From Heterocephalus glaber (lineage: Eukaryota > Chordata > Mammalia > Rodentia > Bathyergidae): 64,000 bases of DNA. The notes below the pieces were generated by a model, which was not told the origin of the DNA, ran no database searches, and saw only the letters and a program-made list of their open reading frames with translations. The translations under genes were made by a program, and so were the position numbers. The DNA lies in assembly GCF_000247695.1 (NCBI RefSeq), contig NW_004624748.1, forward strand, positions 3,097,760-3,161,759. The letters run 5' to 3'. Below, one piece after another: positions 1-11,094 of this stretch (its first letter is position 1; each line of letters opens with the position of its first letter).

Positions 1-260
1 GGGGCACAATTTCTCCTGTTATCTGAGAAATTATTTCTGATTTCATTTTTTCCAGATCCCCTTTTGTTGCCAGTTCAGTGGGTTCAGGTGGTTGAGTATC
101 AGAGTGTTCCATCTCATTTCCCTTTCGGATTGCTGTAGGTGATCTGGAAGCCTGGCTTTGAGATTTATTTACTTGTTTTCTCATTTCGACTGAGGCGGGG
201 GTCTGTTAGAGCCTGCACGGATTACCTCCTCTGAGCTGGGTGAGGTGGGACAGGGGCCGG

Positions 261-420
261 GAGCAGAGGTAGGGATGGTGGCCCAAAAGCCCTTTCCTGT
301 GGGCTGGGAGCAGCCGGAGGGATGGTGGCCGGGAAGCCCCTTCTTCTGGACCAGGAGCAGTGGGACAGTGGCTCAGAAGCCCCTACCTCTGGGCCTGGAG
401 CAGCGGGACTCTGTACCTTG
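261..420. repeat. Tandem repeat, about 47-bp unit, ~3.5 copies
   Basis: Units start at 261, 308, 355 and 398, each opening with GAGCAG and carrying GGATGGTGGCC / AAGCCCCTTC-like blocks. The unit lengths are 47, 47 and 43 bp, followed by a partial copy. The block is G-rich on this strand. It may be the 5' UTR/promoter monomers of an L1, or a simple minisatellite; the sequence alone does not decide. Confidence 0.75.
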
Positions 421-471
421 GTCTGGTGGTCTGATGTCTTCTGTGTCTTTGTAGTGTGGAACCAGGTGGCT

Positions 472-681
472 GCCTGTCTGCAGTGGAGTGATTCGGCGTC
501 TTCCGTGCGACTCGGGAGCTCGGTAGCACGTGCACGGACCTGCCTGTCTGCAGTGGGCTGATTCAGTGTCTTCTGTGGGACTAGGGACCTCGGTGGGACG
601 TGGGGAGACCTACCTGTCTGCAGCAGGCTGATTCGGCATGTTCCATGCGACTCAGGACCTCAGTAGGGCGTGGGCAGACCT
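472..681. repeat. Tandem repeat, exactly 70-bp unit x3
   Basis: Three consecutive 70-bp units start at 472, 542 and 612. All share the core CCTGTCTGCAG...CTGATTC followed by GCGACTC or GGACTAG and GACCT at the end. The units are CpG-bearing and roughly 80 percent alike. They lie 50 bp after the 47-bp array and stop just before an L1 ORF2-like segment. Together the two arrays resemble LINE-1 5' UTR monomers, but that identity is an inference. Confidence 0.8.
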
Positions 682-684
682 GCC

Positions 685-1112
685 TCTATTCTAGATATTA
701 ATCTATTCGTGGAATACCTAATAGAACTTTTTCCCATTCTGTTGGTTGTCGCTTTTCGTTTTTGATTGATTTCTTTCCTGTGGTGAAGCTATTTAATTTA
801 ATATGACCCCACTTGTTGATTCTTGATGTTTTTTCTTGTGCAATCGGGGTTCTGTTCAGAAATTCCTTGCCTACCCTATGTCTTCAAGGGTTTTATCTAT
901 TTTATCTTCCAGTATATTAAATATTTGTATTTTAACATTTAGGTCTTTGAACTATTTTGACTTTATTTTAGTACAGTACATGGTAAGATACATAGGTCTA
1001 AATTCAGTCTTGCATGTGGTAGCCAGTTTTCCTAACACTGTTTATTATAGAGGCTCTCTTTCCTCCAGTGTCTGTTTTTGGCCATTTGTCAAGCAAGGAG
1101 TACCCTCACTCA
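685..1112 (-). mobile_element. L1 fragment (ORF2 region), reverse orientation
   Basis: Read on the minus strand, the segment follows the L1 ORF2 stretch that encodes the region around 'FDKNAPKMGE...'. On the plus strand the recognisable phrases are TTTTCCCATTCTGTTGGTTG, TTCTGTTCAGAAA, GGTCTTTGAACTATTTTGAC and CAGTTTTCC...CACTGTTTATT. It is a degenerate fragment with no open frame. Confidence 0.75.
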
Positions 1113-1115
1113 CCT

Positions 1116-1759
1116 GATTTGAAGCTTGGAGAGACCATATGACTTGCTTTGGTCAGTAAAATGTGAGCAGCAGTGATGTGTAACTTGCATGTGGAAGGTT
1201 TAGGAATGGTGAAAGATTCTCCAAACTCTTTCTCTCATGGTAAATTTGTTGAGCTGGAGCTTGGGATAGTTTGAGTCCTGAGAGATGAAGGACAATAGAG
1301 CTGACTATTCTCTAAAGAAAATCAAAGAAAACTGATTAACTAAAGACACGGAGCAGTGAGCAAAACAGACCTCAAAAACCAAACCTTCCTAATGATACCC
1401 CTAATCTCTTCCTCCCCTTTTGTATATGGTATTCATAGCCTCTCCTTCTGGTTTGATTTCAGATGATGGCGAACTACAAGATGGGTGAAGATAGAGTAAC
1501 AGTGTGTGTGTGCTTTAACTGTTTTTAAGATGATAATCAGAATAAGAACAGACTGAAAAAAAAAGAATCAGAGTAAAGAACCATAAGATCCCAAGGATGT
1601 GTATCCAATTTGAAGACTGGTCAGTAAGCAAGATGGTTTAATGCTTATTTGGGGGGCATTGATAAGCTTCTAGCTAAGTATCAGTCAAGCCTATTTACAA
1701 TACACAGGAATCAAAACACAAAGATCTTGTCACAAGATGATGACAATTGAAAGTTTTTA
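1116..1759. other. Intergenic, nothing recognised
   Basis: No exon-like or RNA-like signal was found. A short piece near 1138-1180 (GACTTGCTTTGGTCAGTAAAATGTGAG) hints at a very old MaLR-like relic, but it is too short to call. Confidence 0.4.
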
Positions 1760-2325
1760 AGTTTATAAATGCATTCTTTTCTGATCATATCTATTTCTGA
1801 TATGTATTTTTATATATGTAAAGAAAAATATTTTCAATGTTTGTATTATACTATGTATAGTGTTTTACATATTTTCTAACTTTCCTTTTTCCCTTACTAC
1901 TGTATTACTTATGCATTTAAATATTCTTTTCCCACATAGAAACAACATGAAATATTTATTATACAGACACACTAAAGAGAGTATACTCTATACACTGCTT
2001 TACACTGGAATTTTTTCATTTGCTATATTGTGAACATCTTTTTGTGTTATTAACTATTGTTCTAGGGCATCATTTTAAATAATTGCTGTGCTTTATCATA
2101 TAAGCATTATTTAACTAATTCTCAGTTGTAGGAAACTTATGGCTTAATATTTGTGCATAAACATGGTTTTTTTAAAGACTAAATTACTAGAAGTGGACTA
2201 GCTGAGTCAAAGTGAGTACATCATTTTAAGGATTTTTGTGTTTCCAAACTACCCTCATGAGTTATTCCAATATATACTCTCACTCACAGTATATTGGAGT
2301 TACTTTTTCCCCTCAACCTTTCCCG
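1760..2325 (-). mobile_element. Old L1M-type fragment, reverse
   Basis: The plus-strand phrases TTGTGAACATCTTTTTGTGTT, AAATTACTAGAAGTGGACTAGCTGAGTCAAAG and CCAAACTACCCTCATGAG match the reverse complement of old mammalian L1 ORF2/3' regions. It is heavily diverged. Confidence 0.6.
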
Positions 2326-2876
2326 TCCCGACAAAATGGACGAAGTCTTGTCCAACAAATATTAAATTTTGTCTCATTTTAATTTAAATGTCTTCTATCT
2401 ATAGCAATGGATACAATTGGTTATTGTTCTGCACTTCCCATTGTGAATCCAAGGTCTTTGGGTTTGGGTGCTGCCTGGCTGAGCGCTTCACAGGGCTCCT
2501 CAGTACAGCCCTAGGCCCTTTTCGAGGAGGATGGGCGACCCCTCATCTTGCTCTCTCCCCTGAGCTCAGCTACCAACCACCACAGTTGGTGAGCATGAGA
2601 ATCCTTAAAACTCTACCAAAATAGCAGCATAGGGCACAGTTTGTTACAATACATGTTCCATATTTTCATTTCATAGAAAGCTTTCCTAAGGTCCTACACC
2701 AGTAATGGACAGATCTGAAACCGGAGCCCACATCTTTGAACTCTAAGCTGGTATCTTTTCAGGACCTCTGAAATCCAAGACAAATGAAAGTGGCCAGGGG
2801 CAGTGGAAACAACCTGCAGGCCTTTCTCCCCTGACAGATATTCAGATAACCATTTTTGACGACCTCAGAAAGGTTG
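2326..2876. other. Intergenic, nothing recognised
   Basis: The stretch is unique-looking, with no splice-flanked open frame. The 78-codon frame inside 2388-2624 has no recognisable protein content. Confidence 0.4.
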
Positions 2877-2995
2877 AATCATTCTTTCAACACGTACTTA
2901 TTAAGTACCTACTATGTACCTAGAAAGACAGTGTGCCTATATCAGTGAGCAAGAAACAAAAATTTCTGCCCCAATGGAGCTAATTATAAAGTGGC
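2877..2995 (+). repeat. Ancient dispersed repeat (family not assigned)
   Basis: It carries the common mammalian phrase TTCAACACGTACTTATTAAGTACCTACTATG, then a run resembling 'agtgagcaag...ccccaatggagct'. It is the same kind of sequence as the copies at 45240 and 60420. Confidence 0.5.
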
Positions 2996-3059
2996 AAGCA
3001 TTCCAGTTTCCCATAGCATAGTTCTGGGTTCATGTGTGGGTTCATGTGAATTCATTTGG

Positions 3060-3235
3060 GATCCCAGGTGCAGTACTTGCACTGTCTGTTCCTAAATGTT
3101 CCCATCTCTAAGTGGGGATAATGATCATAGCTAACAGATATAGTTGTAGGTTTAAATAAGATGAGATGATACATGTGAAAGCCCAGCATACATGATCAGT
3201 ACTTGCAAATGTTGATCATGATCATTACTGCAATT
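3060..3235 (+). repeat. MIR SINE
   Basis: The MIR order is recognisable: 'cccatctctaagtggggataatgatcatag' followed by 'tttaaataagatgagatgatacatgtgaaagccca'. It is an old, diverged copy. Confidence 0.65.
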
Positions 3236-3483
3236 CTTTCATGGAATCTCTACAGATGAAAGCATTTATATTCTTAATAAATAATAGCTAATATTATTGA
3301 GCATCTATAAATCAGCATGGACTTGGAAGCCTTACATCTGTTGGCTCTTTATGAAACAGCAGTGTTTTCTCAGCTTCCTTGATGGTGATAATCCTTTGGG
3401 ATGTTTCTTAGAAAAATATTCCCAGATTCCCCAATCTCCAAGTCAGAGCTTGCTCCAGAGAGTTCTGGGAATCTATGTTGTTT

Positions 3484-3935
3484 TTATTGTGGTAAAATAT
3501 GCAAACATAAATTTACCACTTTAACTACTTTTAAGTGTACAATTCAGTGGCATTACAACATTCACAGTGTTGTGGAATCATCCCCATTGCCCATTTCTGG
3601 AACTCTTCATGTTCTCAAACTGAGACTCTGCACCTGTTAAACATCAACTTTCCTTTCTCTCAGCCCCTGACAACCAACATTCTGTTTTCTGTCTCTATGA
3701 ATTTCATTCTTCTAGGTATCTAATATAAGTGCCATCTTACAGTACTTATCTTTTCATGTCTGGTTTATTTCACTCACCCTAGTGTCTTCCAGGTTCACCT
3801 GTGTTATAACATATGCCAGAATTTTCTTCCCTTTTGAGGCTGAATACTACTCCACTGCAGTAACTACCACATTCTGTTTAGTACCTGTTCATTAGTTGAT
3901 ACATATTTGGGCTATTTCTGCCCCTTGGCAGTCTT
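3484..3935 (-). mobile_element. Old L1M fragment, reverse
   Basis: It contains AAGTGTACAATTCAGTGGCATTA, then CACAGTGTTGTGGAATCATC, CAGCCCCTGACAACCAAC, TCTATGAATTTCATTCTTCTAGGTA and GAGGCTGAATACTACTCCA. This is the reverse complement of a well-known L1M ORF2 end. Confidence 0.8.
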
Positions 3936-4079
3936 GCCTCTAACCCTACACATCACAGCAGCAGGAACCACTCATGACTTTTCTGGCTTTGTGGGGCAGG
4001 GGGCAATTCATCTGACAAGTTCAGACTCTTTTTGAGCACTTAGCACCTGTTGATCTCATGTGTGAATTGAATAATTCAT

Positions 4080-4640
4080 CAGGTTTAGAGAAGGGTACTT
4101 AATTCCTATCCAACAATCCTTTCCCACATCACATGGGTATTATTGGCTGAAACAATTCCCTACATGATGCCATGACACGGGCCAAGCCTGAAGATGGCTC
4201 TTCGTCCGTTCCCTACTCTCTTTTTCCTCCATGGAATAGGTGATCCATAAACTATCAGTCCACATTCCATAGACTGTGTCTGTTCAACAAAGATTGTAGA
4301 CCCTGGATGGCACAGCCCCAGGAGACAGTTATATTATGTATCCTTCTTCCTTGTTCCCTTTCTGTGCATGCCCTGTTCACGAGACAATCATGCTACATTC
4401 AGCCTAGGCCACATACCACTATTGTTACCCCACCTTCTCTTCCTGTTTGCCTTACGCTATAAATAAAGAGCATGCTGGACCCTAGGTGGCCATTAGCTCA
4501 ATGGGCTATGATTTCACCTGGTCCCAGCTTTCAAGCATAATTTTGATACGTATCCTTCTTTCTTGTTGTTTTTCATCTTTCTTCATCTCTCACCGCTCTC
4601 CCCAGCTTGGGACCCTACACTGTGTGGGTCGTGGCAATGC
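4080..4640 (+). mobile_element. Probable ERV long terminal repeat
   Basis: An LTR-like promoter with TATAAATAAA near 4459 is followed by a pyrimidine-rich run (4556-4610) and a phrase ending ...GGGACCCTACACTGTGTGGGTCGTGGCAAT. That pattern resembles rodent ERVK-type LTR ends. No coding region is attached. The boundaries are approximate and the family is not certain. Confidence 0.45.
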
Positions 4641-5634
4641 TAGGCTCCATGCCTTGCTCTGTTCTTGGAGCTGTGGGACACTCTTGGGCATATGGCTCAA
4701 AAGCCATGTTGGCCATGGCTCTGACAACCTGAGCTCTGCTATGGTTTTCTGTAGCTCCATGACCCTTTATTTTGGGTGCTGTTCATAATGAAGCCACAGA
4801 CAAGTAATAGCTGAACTGGGTGTATGGTCACCCTATCTGCAGGATAATTTCATCTAAACATTTTCTGGGTTATGGCTGCTGCCTGAAGAAGAGTCAACAC
4901 TTTTAATCAATGCAAACATGTAGCTGAGGCTGCTGCGGTAACCCCTAGCATACCAGTGCTCGTCAGCACACCTTACCCCTGTTGCTCTGGCCCTTTGGAG
5001 TTCTGATAGCAATCACTGTCCTATCATATGACGAGGTGCTGGCCCTTGAGGATGCATGAGGTGGGAGACCTTCCAGCTCTCTCCTGGTTTTTGCAGTGGA
5101 GGAGGCAGCTAGAGACCTGGTTCTTGCCTGGGAAGGAAAAAGTCAGAAATACTGTGATCTTCCTATGAAGGCCTGCCTCTAGCATAGTTTTTCCCCTCTA
5201 TATCTCTACTCCAGGTATAGGAGAAGAAAAGCTCTCCTTCATCTGGTTTTCTTTCACCTTTTTAGTACTATAAATGAAACCAAACCATCCTCTAGAGATT
5301 GCTAGTTACCCCCTGGCCCTCAAGTACTATAAACAGAAGTTGGAGCTGACCCAAATGCACCATAGGAGAGATAGTATTTCTCAGCCTCCTGCACAGCTCT
5401 GGGTTGCCATGCTAGATAAGAGTGAAAGGACCATGCAAACCCATTCCTCTCACATTTTCCTACTGACTGAGTAAGGATACTTTATTTTGAGCCACCTTTG
5501 ACCATGCAGGCAAGAGCAATGGCCTAGGGAAGGAGACAGCAGTGAGCTGGTTGGAGCCTGGACCCCTGGATGCTCACGTGGTGCAGAGGCGTCTACCCAG
5601 ATCATTGTTCTCTGCATTGTTATATCAGAGAGAA
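4641..5634. other. Intergenic, nothing recognised
   Basis: No exon, RNA gene or clear repeat was identified. Short open frames here (for example 5274-5474) show no recognisable protein. Confidence 0.35.
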
Positions 5635-5650
5635 AGAAATGCGTATTCTT

Positions 5651-5740
5651 TCTTTCTTTTTTTTTTGGTACTGGAGATCAAACTCAGGATCTTGTGCTTG
5701 GGAGGCAGGTGCAGTGCCCCTGAGCTAAATCCCAGGCCCC
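5651..5740 (-). mobile_element. ID-like tRNA-derived SINE
   Basis: The oligo-T tail is followed by GGTACTGGAGATCAAACTC...GAGCTAAATCCCAGGCCCC, the reverse complement of the local ID-like SINE. Target-site duplications AGAAATGCGTATTCTT (5635-5650) and AGAAACACGTATTCTT (5741-5756) flank it with two mismatches. Confidence 0.9.
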
Positions 5741-5756
5741 AGAAACACGTATTCTT

Positions 5757-6360
5757 AACTGTGTTATGAAGCCAAATAGATTCTGTAATATAAAACCTTC
5801 CAATTGAAGAGAAAAGGGAAAAAATGGGAGGGAAGAGAAGGTCTGCAAAGAGAGGGAGAGAAATAGAAATGAAGACGCAGATAAAGGAAAAAACTGGGCA
5901 GGCAGATATTTTTTCTCATCCCAACCCCAAAAGCACTCTCAGGCTTAGCCTTGTACCCAGAGATTGGAACATCACACTAACCTTTCTATTGATCATTATA
6001 TAAATGTTTGATAAAGAAACATACATGGTATTCATGAGAAGAATATGTCTTTGTCCTGAAAGCCCTGATAAAATGCTGCAGTATGTTACTGTGAAAGTAA
6101 TTAAGAATAAGATTGAGTATCTAAAGTTGTCTTTCCAAATATTATATAAGTGACTTCTAATTATCCATCTTCATTTTATATTTTGGGAAAATGACACCTA
6201 TTCCAACAATGATTTATGAAATGAAATTTTGGGTAATGTAATCTGTTTTACCATCAATCTTACCTGAATGCACCTAGAAAAATAAATGGACCAAGATATA
6301 TCCTGTACTTCACATCAAATATAAATGATTTAGAGATTATTCCTAAAAAAAAAATTCTGT
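5757..6360. other. Intergenic AT-rich DNA, nothing recognised
   Basis: A purine-rich block (5810-5900) and AT-rich sequence without recognisable genes or repeats. Confidence 0.35.
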
Positions 6361-6860
6361 TCACTGGCTACCATCACATGAGGTACTGGCCCCTCATTGC
6401 ACGTGGATGGTCACCTTGGCTCTCACAGAGTGGCAGTCTAATACCCTGGTGGCCATAGGGAGCTGTGCCTTCTAGGGTTCACTCCCTCTCTGGTCCTCTC
6501 CTCTGATCTGAGCTGGTTCTGTGGTTTGACTAAGTCAATAGAGTGTGGCAGAAGACACGTGGTGGTATTTCCCACTTCAGCCAGAAGGCTTGGTAGTTCC
6601 GCCTATGAACTGTTGGAAGCCCTGAGCAGCCATATGAGAGTGCCAGCCCCTGTGCTGGAGAGACCGTGAGGAGAGGGAGAACCCAGCAGCCCAGCTCCCT
6701 GACTAAACCCAGCCCCAGCAAGCCCACCACAGAATGTAATTATAGAAGTGTGACCAGCATGCCCTGCAGAAACACAGCAGTCTATATTGCACACGTGTAA
6801 ACTATGTCATGACGGTTGTTTTAAGTCAATATGTCTTGGGATGTGTACACATTGTAATAA
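6361..6860 (+). mobile_element. MLT1-type MaLR LTR
   Basis: The sequence order resembles MLT1: 'tggtttgactaagtcaatagagtgtggcagaag', then 'gaagccctgagcagccatatgagag', 'cccagctccctgac', and near the end 'gttgttttaagtcaatatgtcttggg'. It is diverged and no internal region is seen. Confidence 0.6.
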
Positions 6861-6952
6861 TAAGTGAAGCACTAGGCTTCCTTTTTCCCTCCCTTTTTTT
6901 GTTCCTCTTTCTTTTCTTTTTTCCCTCCCTTCTTTTTCATTTTTTTTCTTGT

Positions 6953-7139
6953 GGTACTGGGAATTAAACATAAGGAGTTTGCACTAAGGGACATTCCTAG
7001 CCCCATAACTTTTATTTTTTATTTTGAGATAGGGTCTTGCTAAGTCACTAAGTCACCCAGGCTGGGCTCAAACTTGCAATCTTCCTGTCTCAGCCTCCCA
7101 GAGCTCTGGGATTACAGGCATGTGCTACCAAACCTGGCT
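6953..7139 (-). mobile_element. B1-dID dimeric SINE
   Basis: The ID-like half in reverse (GGTACTGGGAATTAAACATAAG...CCTAGCCCC, 6953-7003) is joined to a reverse B1 half (GAGATAGGGTCTTGCTAAGT...GGGATTACAGGCATGTGC, 7025-7139). Two other such dimers occur at 8804 and 38022. Confidence 0.85.
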
Positions 7140-8334
7140 AGCGCTAAGCTTTCCTGAAACTTACAGAGCTCCTACTTATGGTTGGAGTGGAATTTTCTCA
7201 TATTTCCATTTGCCACATTATGTTGTGTTCTAAGTTTATAAGCAGTTAGAGTTGCCATATGTTTGTGATTGTGTGGGTTGTGGATTAGCTTGTTAAATAA
7301 AGCAGGATGGCAAAGCCATCTATATTACCCTGCTTTTGGTGTTTGTATATGGAGCTTCAAGCCTGGGGAGGCTTGGAGCTGCTCTGCTCCCTGAGTGGGG
7401 ACCAGGCTGTGCACCATCAAAGATCTCTATTCACTTTACTTATTCAGTGATCCAAAGCACAGGTCTGAGTCAGAGGAGCTGGTCTCCAGGGAAAATTCTT
7501 TTCCTTACCATTCACATCACAACTGGAAAGAGAAATGTTCCAATACACTGTGCGAATAAATGGACCAAAGTGACATGGGATACACGTTGTCGAACTTTGT
7601 AATCTTACCCTTCATTAAATATTCAACACAATTATTTGATCTCTTCCTTTTCTCAGCTTCCCTCTTCTTCCTCCACACTCTTCCTTCATTTCTCTCACCC
7701 ACCTCTCTCCCCTGACATTTCATCCACCTTCTAGGAAGTGCTGAGCTGACTCAAAATCACTTTTGTGTCAGGGGTGCAGCCAAGGGGATTTCTAGACATG
7801 CATTTAGAGAATAAAGGTATCAACTGGTTTCTTTGAGTCCTTTATGGACCCCTTATGGGAAGTGCAATTGTAGGTTCATGGGATTGAAGCAACCATGGCC
7901 TTGAGATGTGTGTACCACTGTGTGACTATTCCAGGCTACACCTTGACAATAAGTGATGAACCTGATGGTAGGAGAAAAGATGAGGTGCTCAGCCGAATCC
8001 ATGCCAGAAAGTCATGGGGTCCCTAGACAGGTGCTCTGTGAGCATGTGGGCTGTCTCTGACAGCATGGCCAACTAGCACCTCAGTGGGCACCTCCCGCGA
8101 TGTCCAACGTGATGATTACTCAGGCCAGCCCATTTGAGCCTGTGGATCTTCACAGATACTGAACAGTGCAAGGCCTCTTGAATTATGACCACATCCAAAA
8201 TATATGCCTGGGATAATAGTGTGGGAACTCTATGGTGGGAGATGCAAAATAGAAGTAATGATAATAACATTTTTATATTATTATAAAGTACTTTTGATTG
8301 AGAAAATGTAAGTTAAGTGAGCTCTATATTGCCT
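7140..8334. other. Intergenic, nothing recognised
   Basis: A pyrimidine-rich tract spans 7620-7720. No supported gene or repeat was found otherwise. Confidence 0.35.
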
Positions 8335-8645
8335 CATTTTTGTTTATTTTTATTGTATATATTTAGGACACACAACATAATTTTTTTCTCCATTAAGTTT
8401 ATTGGTACATTTTGGGTAAACAATACAGTTACATTCATCATTGGGATCTTGTACCTTTACATGATGCATCTGTAATGTTTTAATATACATTTCTGAAATG
8501 TTCATCATATCACATAGTTACCTGTCTTCTGGGGGGCAAGAGCACCTAAAATCTATTATTTTGGCCACCCCACAGTATGATGCAGTATTATTAACTTAGT
8601 CCTCATGTGGTACATTAGATCTCTAGACTTACTTATCCTATATAT
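8335..8645 (-). mobile_element. L1 3' end in reverse, with a younger L1 3' end inside
   Basis: An old L1 3' UTR in reverse (TTTATTGTATATATTTAGGACACACAAC...) is interrupted at about 8385-8470. The insert resembles the reverse complement of the local young L1 3' terminus at 27190-27275, sharing TTATTGGTAC, AATTACATT-like and TCATTGGGA words. Confidence 0.55.
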
Positions 8646-8649
8646 CTGT

Positions 8650-9185
8650 ATCTTGCAGCATTCTTCACAATAGTCAAGATATGGAACAAGCAAAGTGTCC
8701 CCTGATGAATGGACAAATAAAGAAACAGTGGTGAAAAAGAAAAAAAAGAAACAGTGATGTATGTATACAGTAAAAATTATTCAGACTTAAGAAAGGAGAT
8801 CCTGCCAGGAATACTAGTATATACCTATAATCCCAGATACCCAAGAGGCTGAAGCAGGAGGATCAAGGCCAACCTGGGCAATTTAGTGAGATTCTGTCTT
8901 GGAATAAAAAGGACTGAGTTTGTAGTTCAATGGTAGAGCACCCCAGGTTGGATCCCCTGTACTGGACTAAAAAAGGAAACCCTTTTCACTTGCCACAACA
9001 TGGATGGACCTGGAGAACATCATGCTAAGAAAGAAAAAAATTCTGCGTGATCCCATATATATGTGGAATCTACACACAAAAAGTTGAATACACAGAGGTA
9101 GAGAACAAAATCATGGTTGCTAGAGGAAGAGTGAGAAGGGTGGGAGGAAATGGGGAGATGTAGGTCAGAGGATATTTTATTTAAG
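8650..9185 (+). mobile_element. L1 ORF2 end and 3' UTR fragment
   Basis: The phrases TTCACAATAGTCAAGATATGGAA, GATGAATGGACAAATAAAGAAAC, CAACATGGATGGACCTGGAGAACAT and GAGAACAAAATCATGGTTGCTAGAGG are classic L1 ORF2 end and 3' UTR. The copy is split by a B1-dID SINE at 8804-8976. Confidence 0.8.
8804..8976 (+). mobile_element. B1-dID dimeric SINE inside an L1
   Basis: A B1-like head (GCCAGGAATACTAGTATATACCTATAATCCCAG...GAGATTCTGTCTT) is followed by an ID-like tail (GTTTGTAGTTCAATGGTAGAGCA...GATCCCCTGTACTGG). Flanking AAAGGAGATCCT (8792) and AAAGGAAACCCT (8972) look like a target-site duplication in the L1. Confidence 0.85.
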
Positions 9186-9224
9186 CACTCATAATATATA
9201 CTTTTGATTGAGCAACAATGAGAT

Positions 9225-9400
9225 GTGCTAAGCACTCCCTCTATATGATCTCATGTAATCAGTACAGCAACCCTATTCAACAGTTGATATCTATTTTTGC
9301 AGATGAAGCATCCAAAGTGAGAGTTTAAATGATTTTCTCAAGCTAGTGGGCAGCCAAGCTGAGAATCAAACTGAATACAGTGAGGCACAAGCTTACATTT
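9225..9400 (-). repeat. MIR SINE, reverse
   Basis: It shows the MIR reverse order: 'tctcatgtaatcagtacagcaaccctat', 'gcagatgaagcatccaaagtgagag', 'aagctagtgggcagccaagctgagaatc'. Confidence 0.65.
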
Positions 9401-10599
9401 CTTCCTGCCATCCTGCTCTGCCCTCAGGGTATTAGCATCACTACAATATGAGGCTCCACAGGAGAGGCAGGTGTTCAGTCACCCTCTTCTACATTTGCTG
9501 CTCAGGGTCACCTCTGTCTGGCACTGCTACAGAGAAAAGCCTCTGGATGGCTCCACCACTGTCCTTGAATTCTGCCTTTAATTTTGAGAAATTCTAGAAT
9601 AAAGTAAGGTTAGTACTGACTCACTTTACATGGATTGTCTGGTAAAAAAAATTAGAGATCTTAGATACTTCTACAAGGAAGAGCAAGTCTGTGTGTACTC
9701 CACAAGGAATATAGCCCATAACTAGGTTGGTGTGCTGGGGCTGGGCTGGGCTGAGGACCAGCCTCTTCCCATCTTTGCTCAGGTGCTCCTCCAGAGTCCT
9801 CCATGATGCCAAGAAAGAATCAAGCCCGGGGTGCCTGATTTGAGATTTGAAGGGCATTTTTAGTGTCTTCAAAATACTTCATAAAACTTCAAGGTGAATT
9901 CATACCCTTCTTATAGTTGAGGCCATGAGAATAATCTAAGCTCAACAGAGGCAGCCACCATGCTGTTTGAATTTCCTTTATCCTGCAGTGATGACAAGTT
10001 TTTGTGTAGGAAGATAGCATACTCTCCCCTTGACCACTTCTGTAGGAGCTCCAGGGGAGGATGGCTTTGGTGCTGGCTTGGCACAGCAGGTAAGGAGAGT
10101 CAGCTAGTTGGATCCTGACAGCTGCTAAATGTCCTGTCCAGTAATATGCTGCAAATGCTTTGCAAGTTGATGTCAGTATAATTTTCTCTCCATGCTCTTC
10201 ACAAGTCTGGCCTTTGGGAAGAATCCAGCAGGGAAGTAAGAACAGAGAGAAGGGAGGGGAGTACAGAGGGAGGTTATTTTATTCACTTTGTGATGGAGAT
10301 ATTAGGTCATGAATGACATTCTGGATGGGAAGGCAAATGTAATATTTATCTATTTATGCTTTTTCTCAATATGTGTAGGATAAACATATTCATATACCTA
10401 CCAGCATAATTTACTGAGAAAGACTGGGCTGCCACAGTCCCCGGACACCTATGAGAAGAAATTTCTCCAGTGGTTGTCCATTTCAGTGCTTTGATATTGT
10501 GCTCAAGTGAAACCGGGGAAATGAACCAGATTGGGACCTCCTAGGAGCCCTTGATATTGGTGATTTTTGCATCAGTGGCAGCAATGGGGCATATTGGCC
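9401..10599. other. Intergenic, nothing recognised
   Basis: No exon-like sequence and no clear repeat were identified. The minus-strand open frame at 9621-9872 has no recognisable protein content. Confidence 0.35.
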
Positions 10600-10780
10600 T
10601 TGAAGCCAGAACATCTAGACTTACACAAGTCTCATAGCCTCTTCAGGTTACCCCTTCTTCATCTCTGAACTGATGACTACCAAAGATGGTAATAGAAATG
10701 ACCTTTCTCTCCCAAGGAAGCTGTGAATATTAAATAAATTAATGTCTGGAAATGCTTCATCAGCTTGAAAGCCCTCTGCA
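10600..10780 (+). repeat. MIR SINE
   Basis: The MIR-like order is 'acacaagtctcatagcctcttcagg', 'cttcatctctgaactgatga', then 'gctgtgaatattaaataaattaatg' and 'agccctctgcaaatgta'. Confidence 0.65.
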
Positions 10781-11005
10781 AATGTAAGCCTTAAATGCTT
10801 TTACATATGAGGGGCTGTGTCCCAACAGTGCCTAACAGAATGCCACACACAGTGGATACTGTCAGTATAAATGCTTTTATAATGTTATTTTATAGCTATG
10901 TACGTAAAAGGCACAGGTATTATTTAAGGGCAGGACATATTTTTAAACGTTTTTCTTTGTATCTGATAAAACTGTGAACAATATTTCTTTCAAAAAGTAA
11001 AATAA

Positions 11006-11094
11006 GGGCCAGGGATTTAGCTCAATGGCACTGCACCTGCCTCTCAAGTGCAAGGTCCTGAGTTCGATCCCAGGCACCAAAAAAAAAAAAAAAA
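11006..11094 (+). mobile_element. ID-like tRNA-derived SINE
   Basis: GGCCAGGGATTTAGCTCAATGG (A-box region) and GAGTTCGATCCCAGG (B-box region) end in 15 or more A. The flanking duplication GTAAAATAA is at 10997-11005 and 11096-11104. It is one of only two young copies on this strand. Confidence 0.9.

Noticed and set aside
472..681. Regular repeats considered as a CRISPR-like array
   Set aside because: The units are contiguous diverged 70-bp tandems without spacers, in mammalian DNA.
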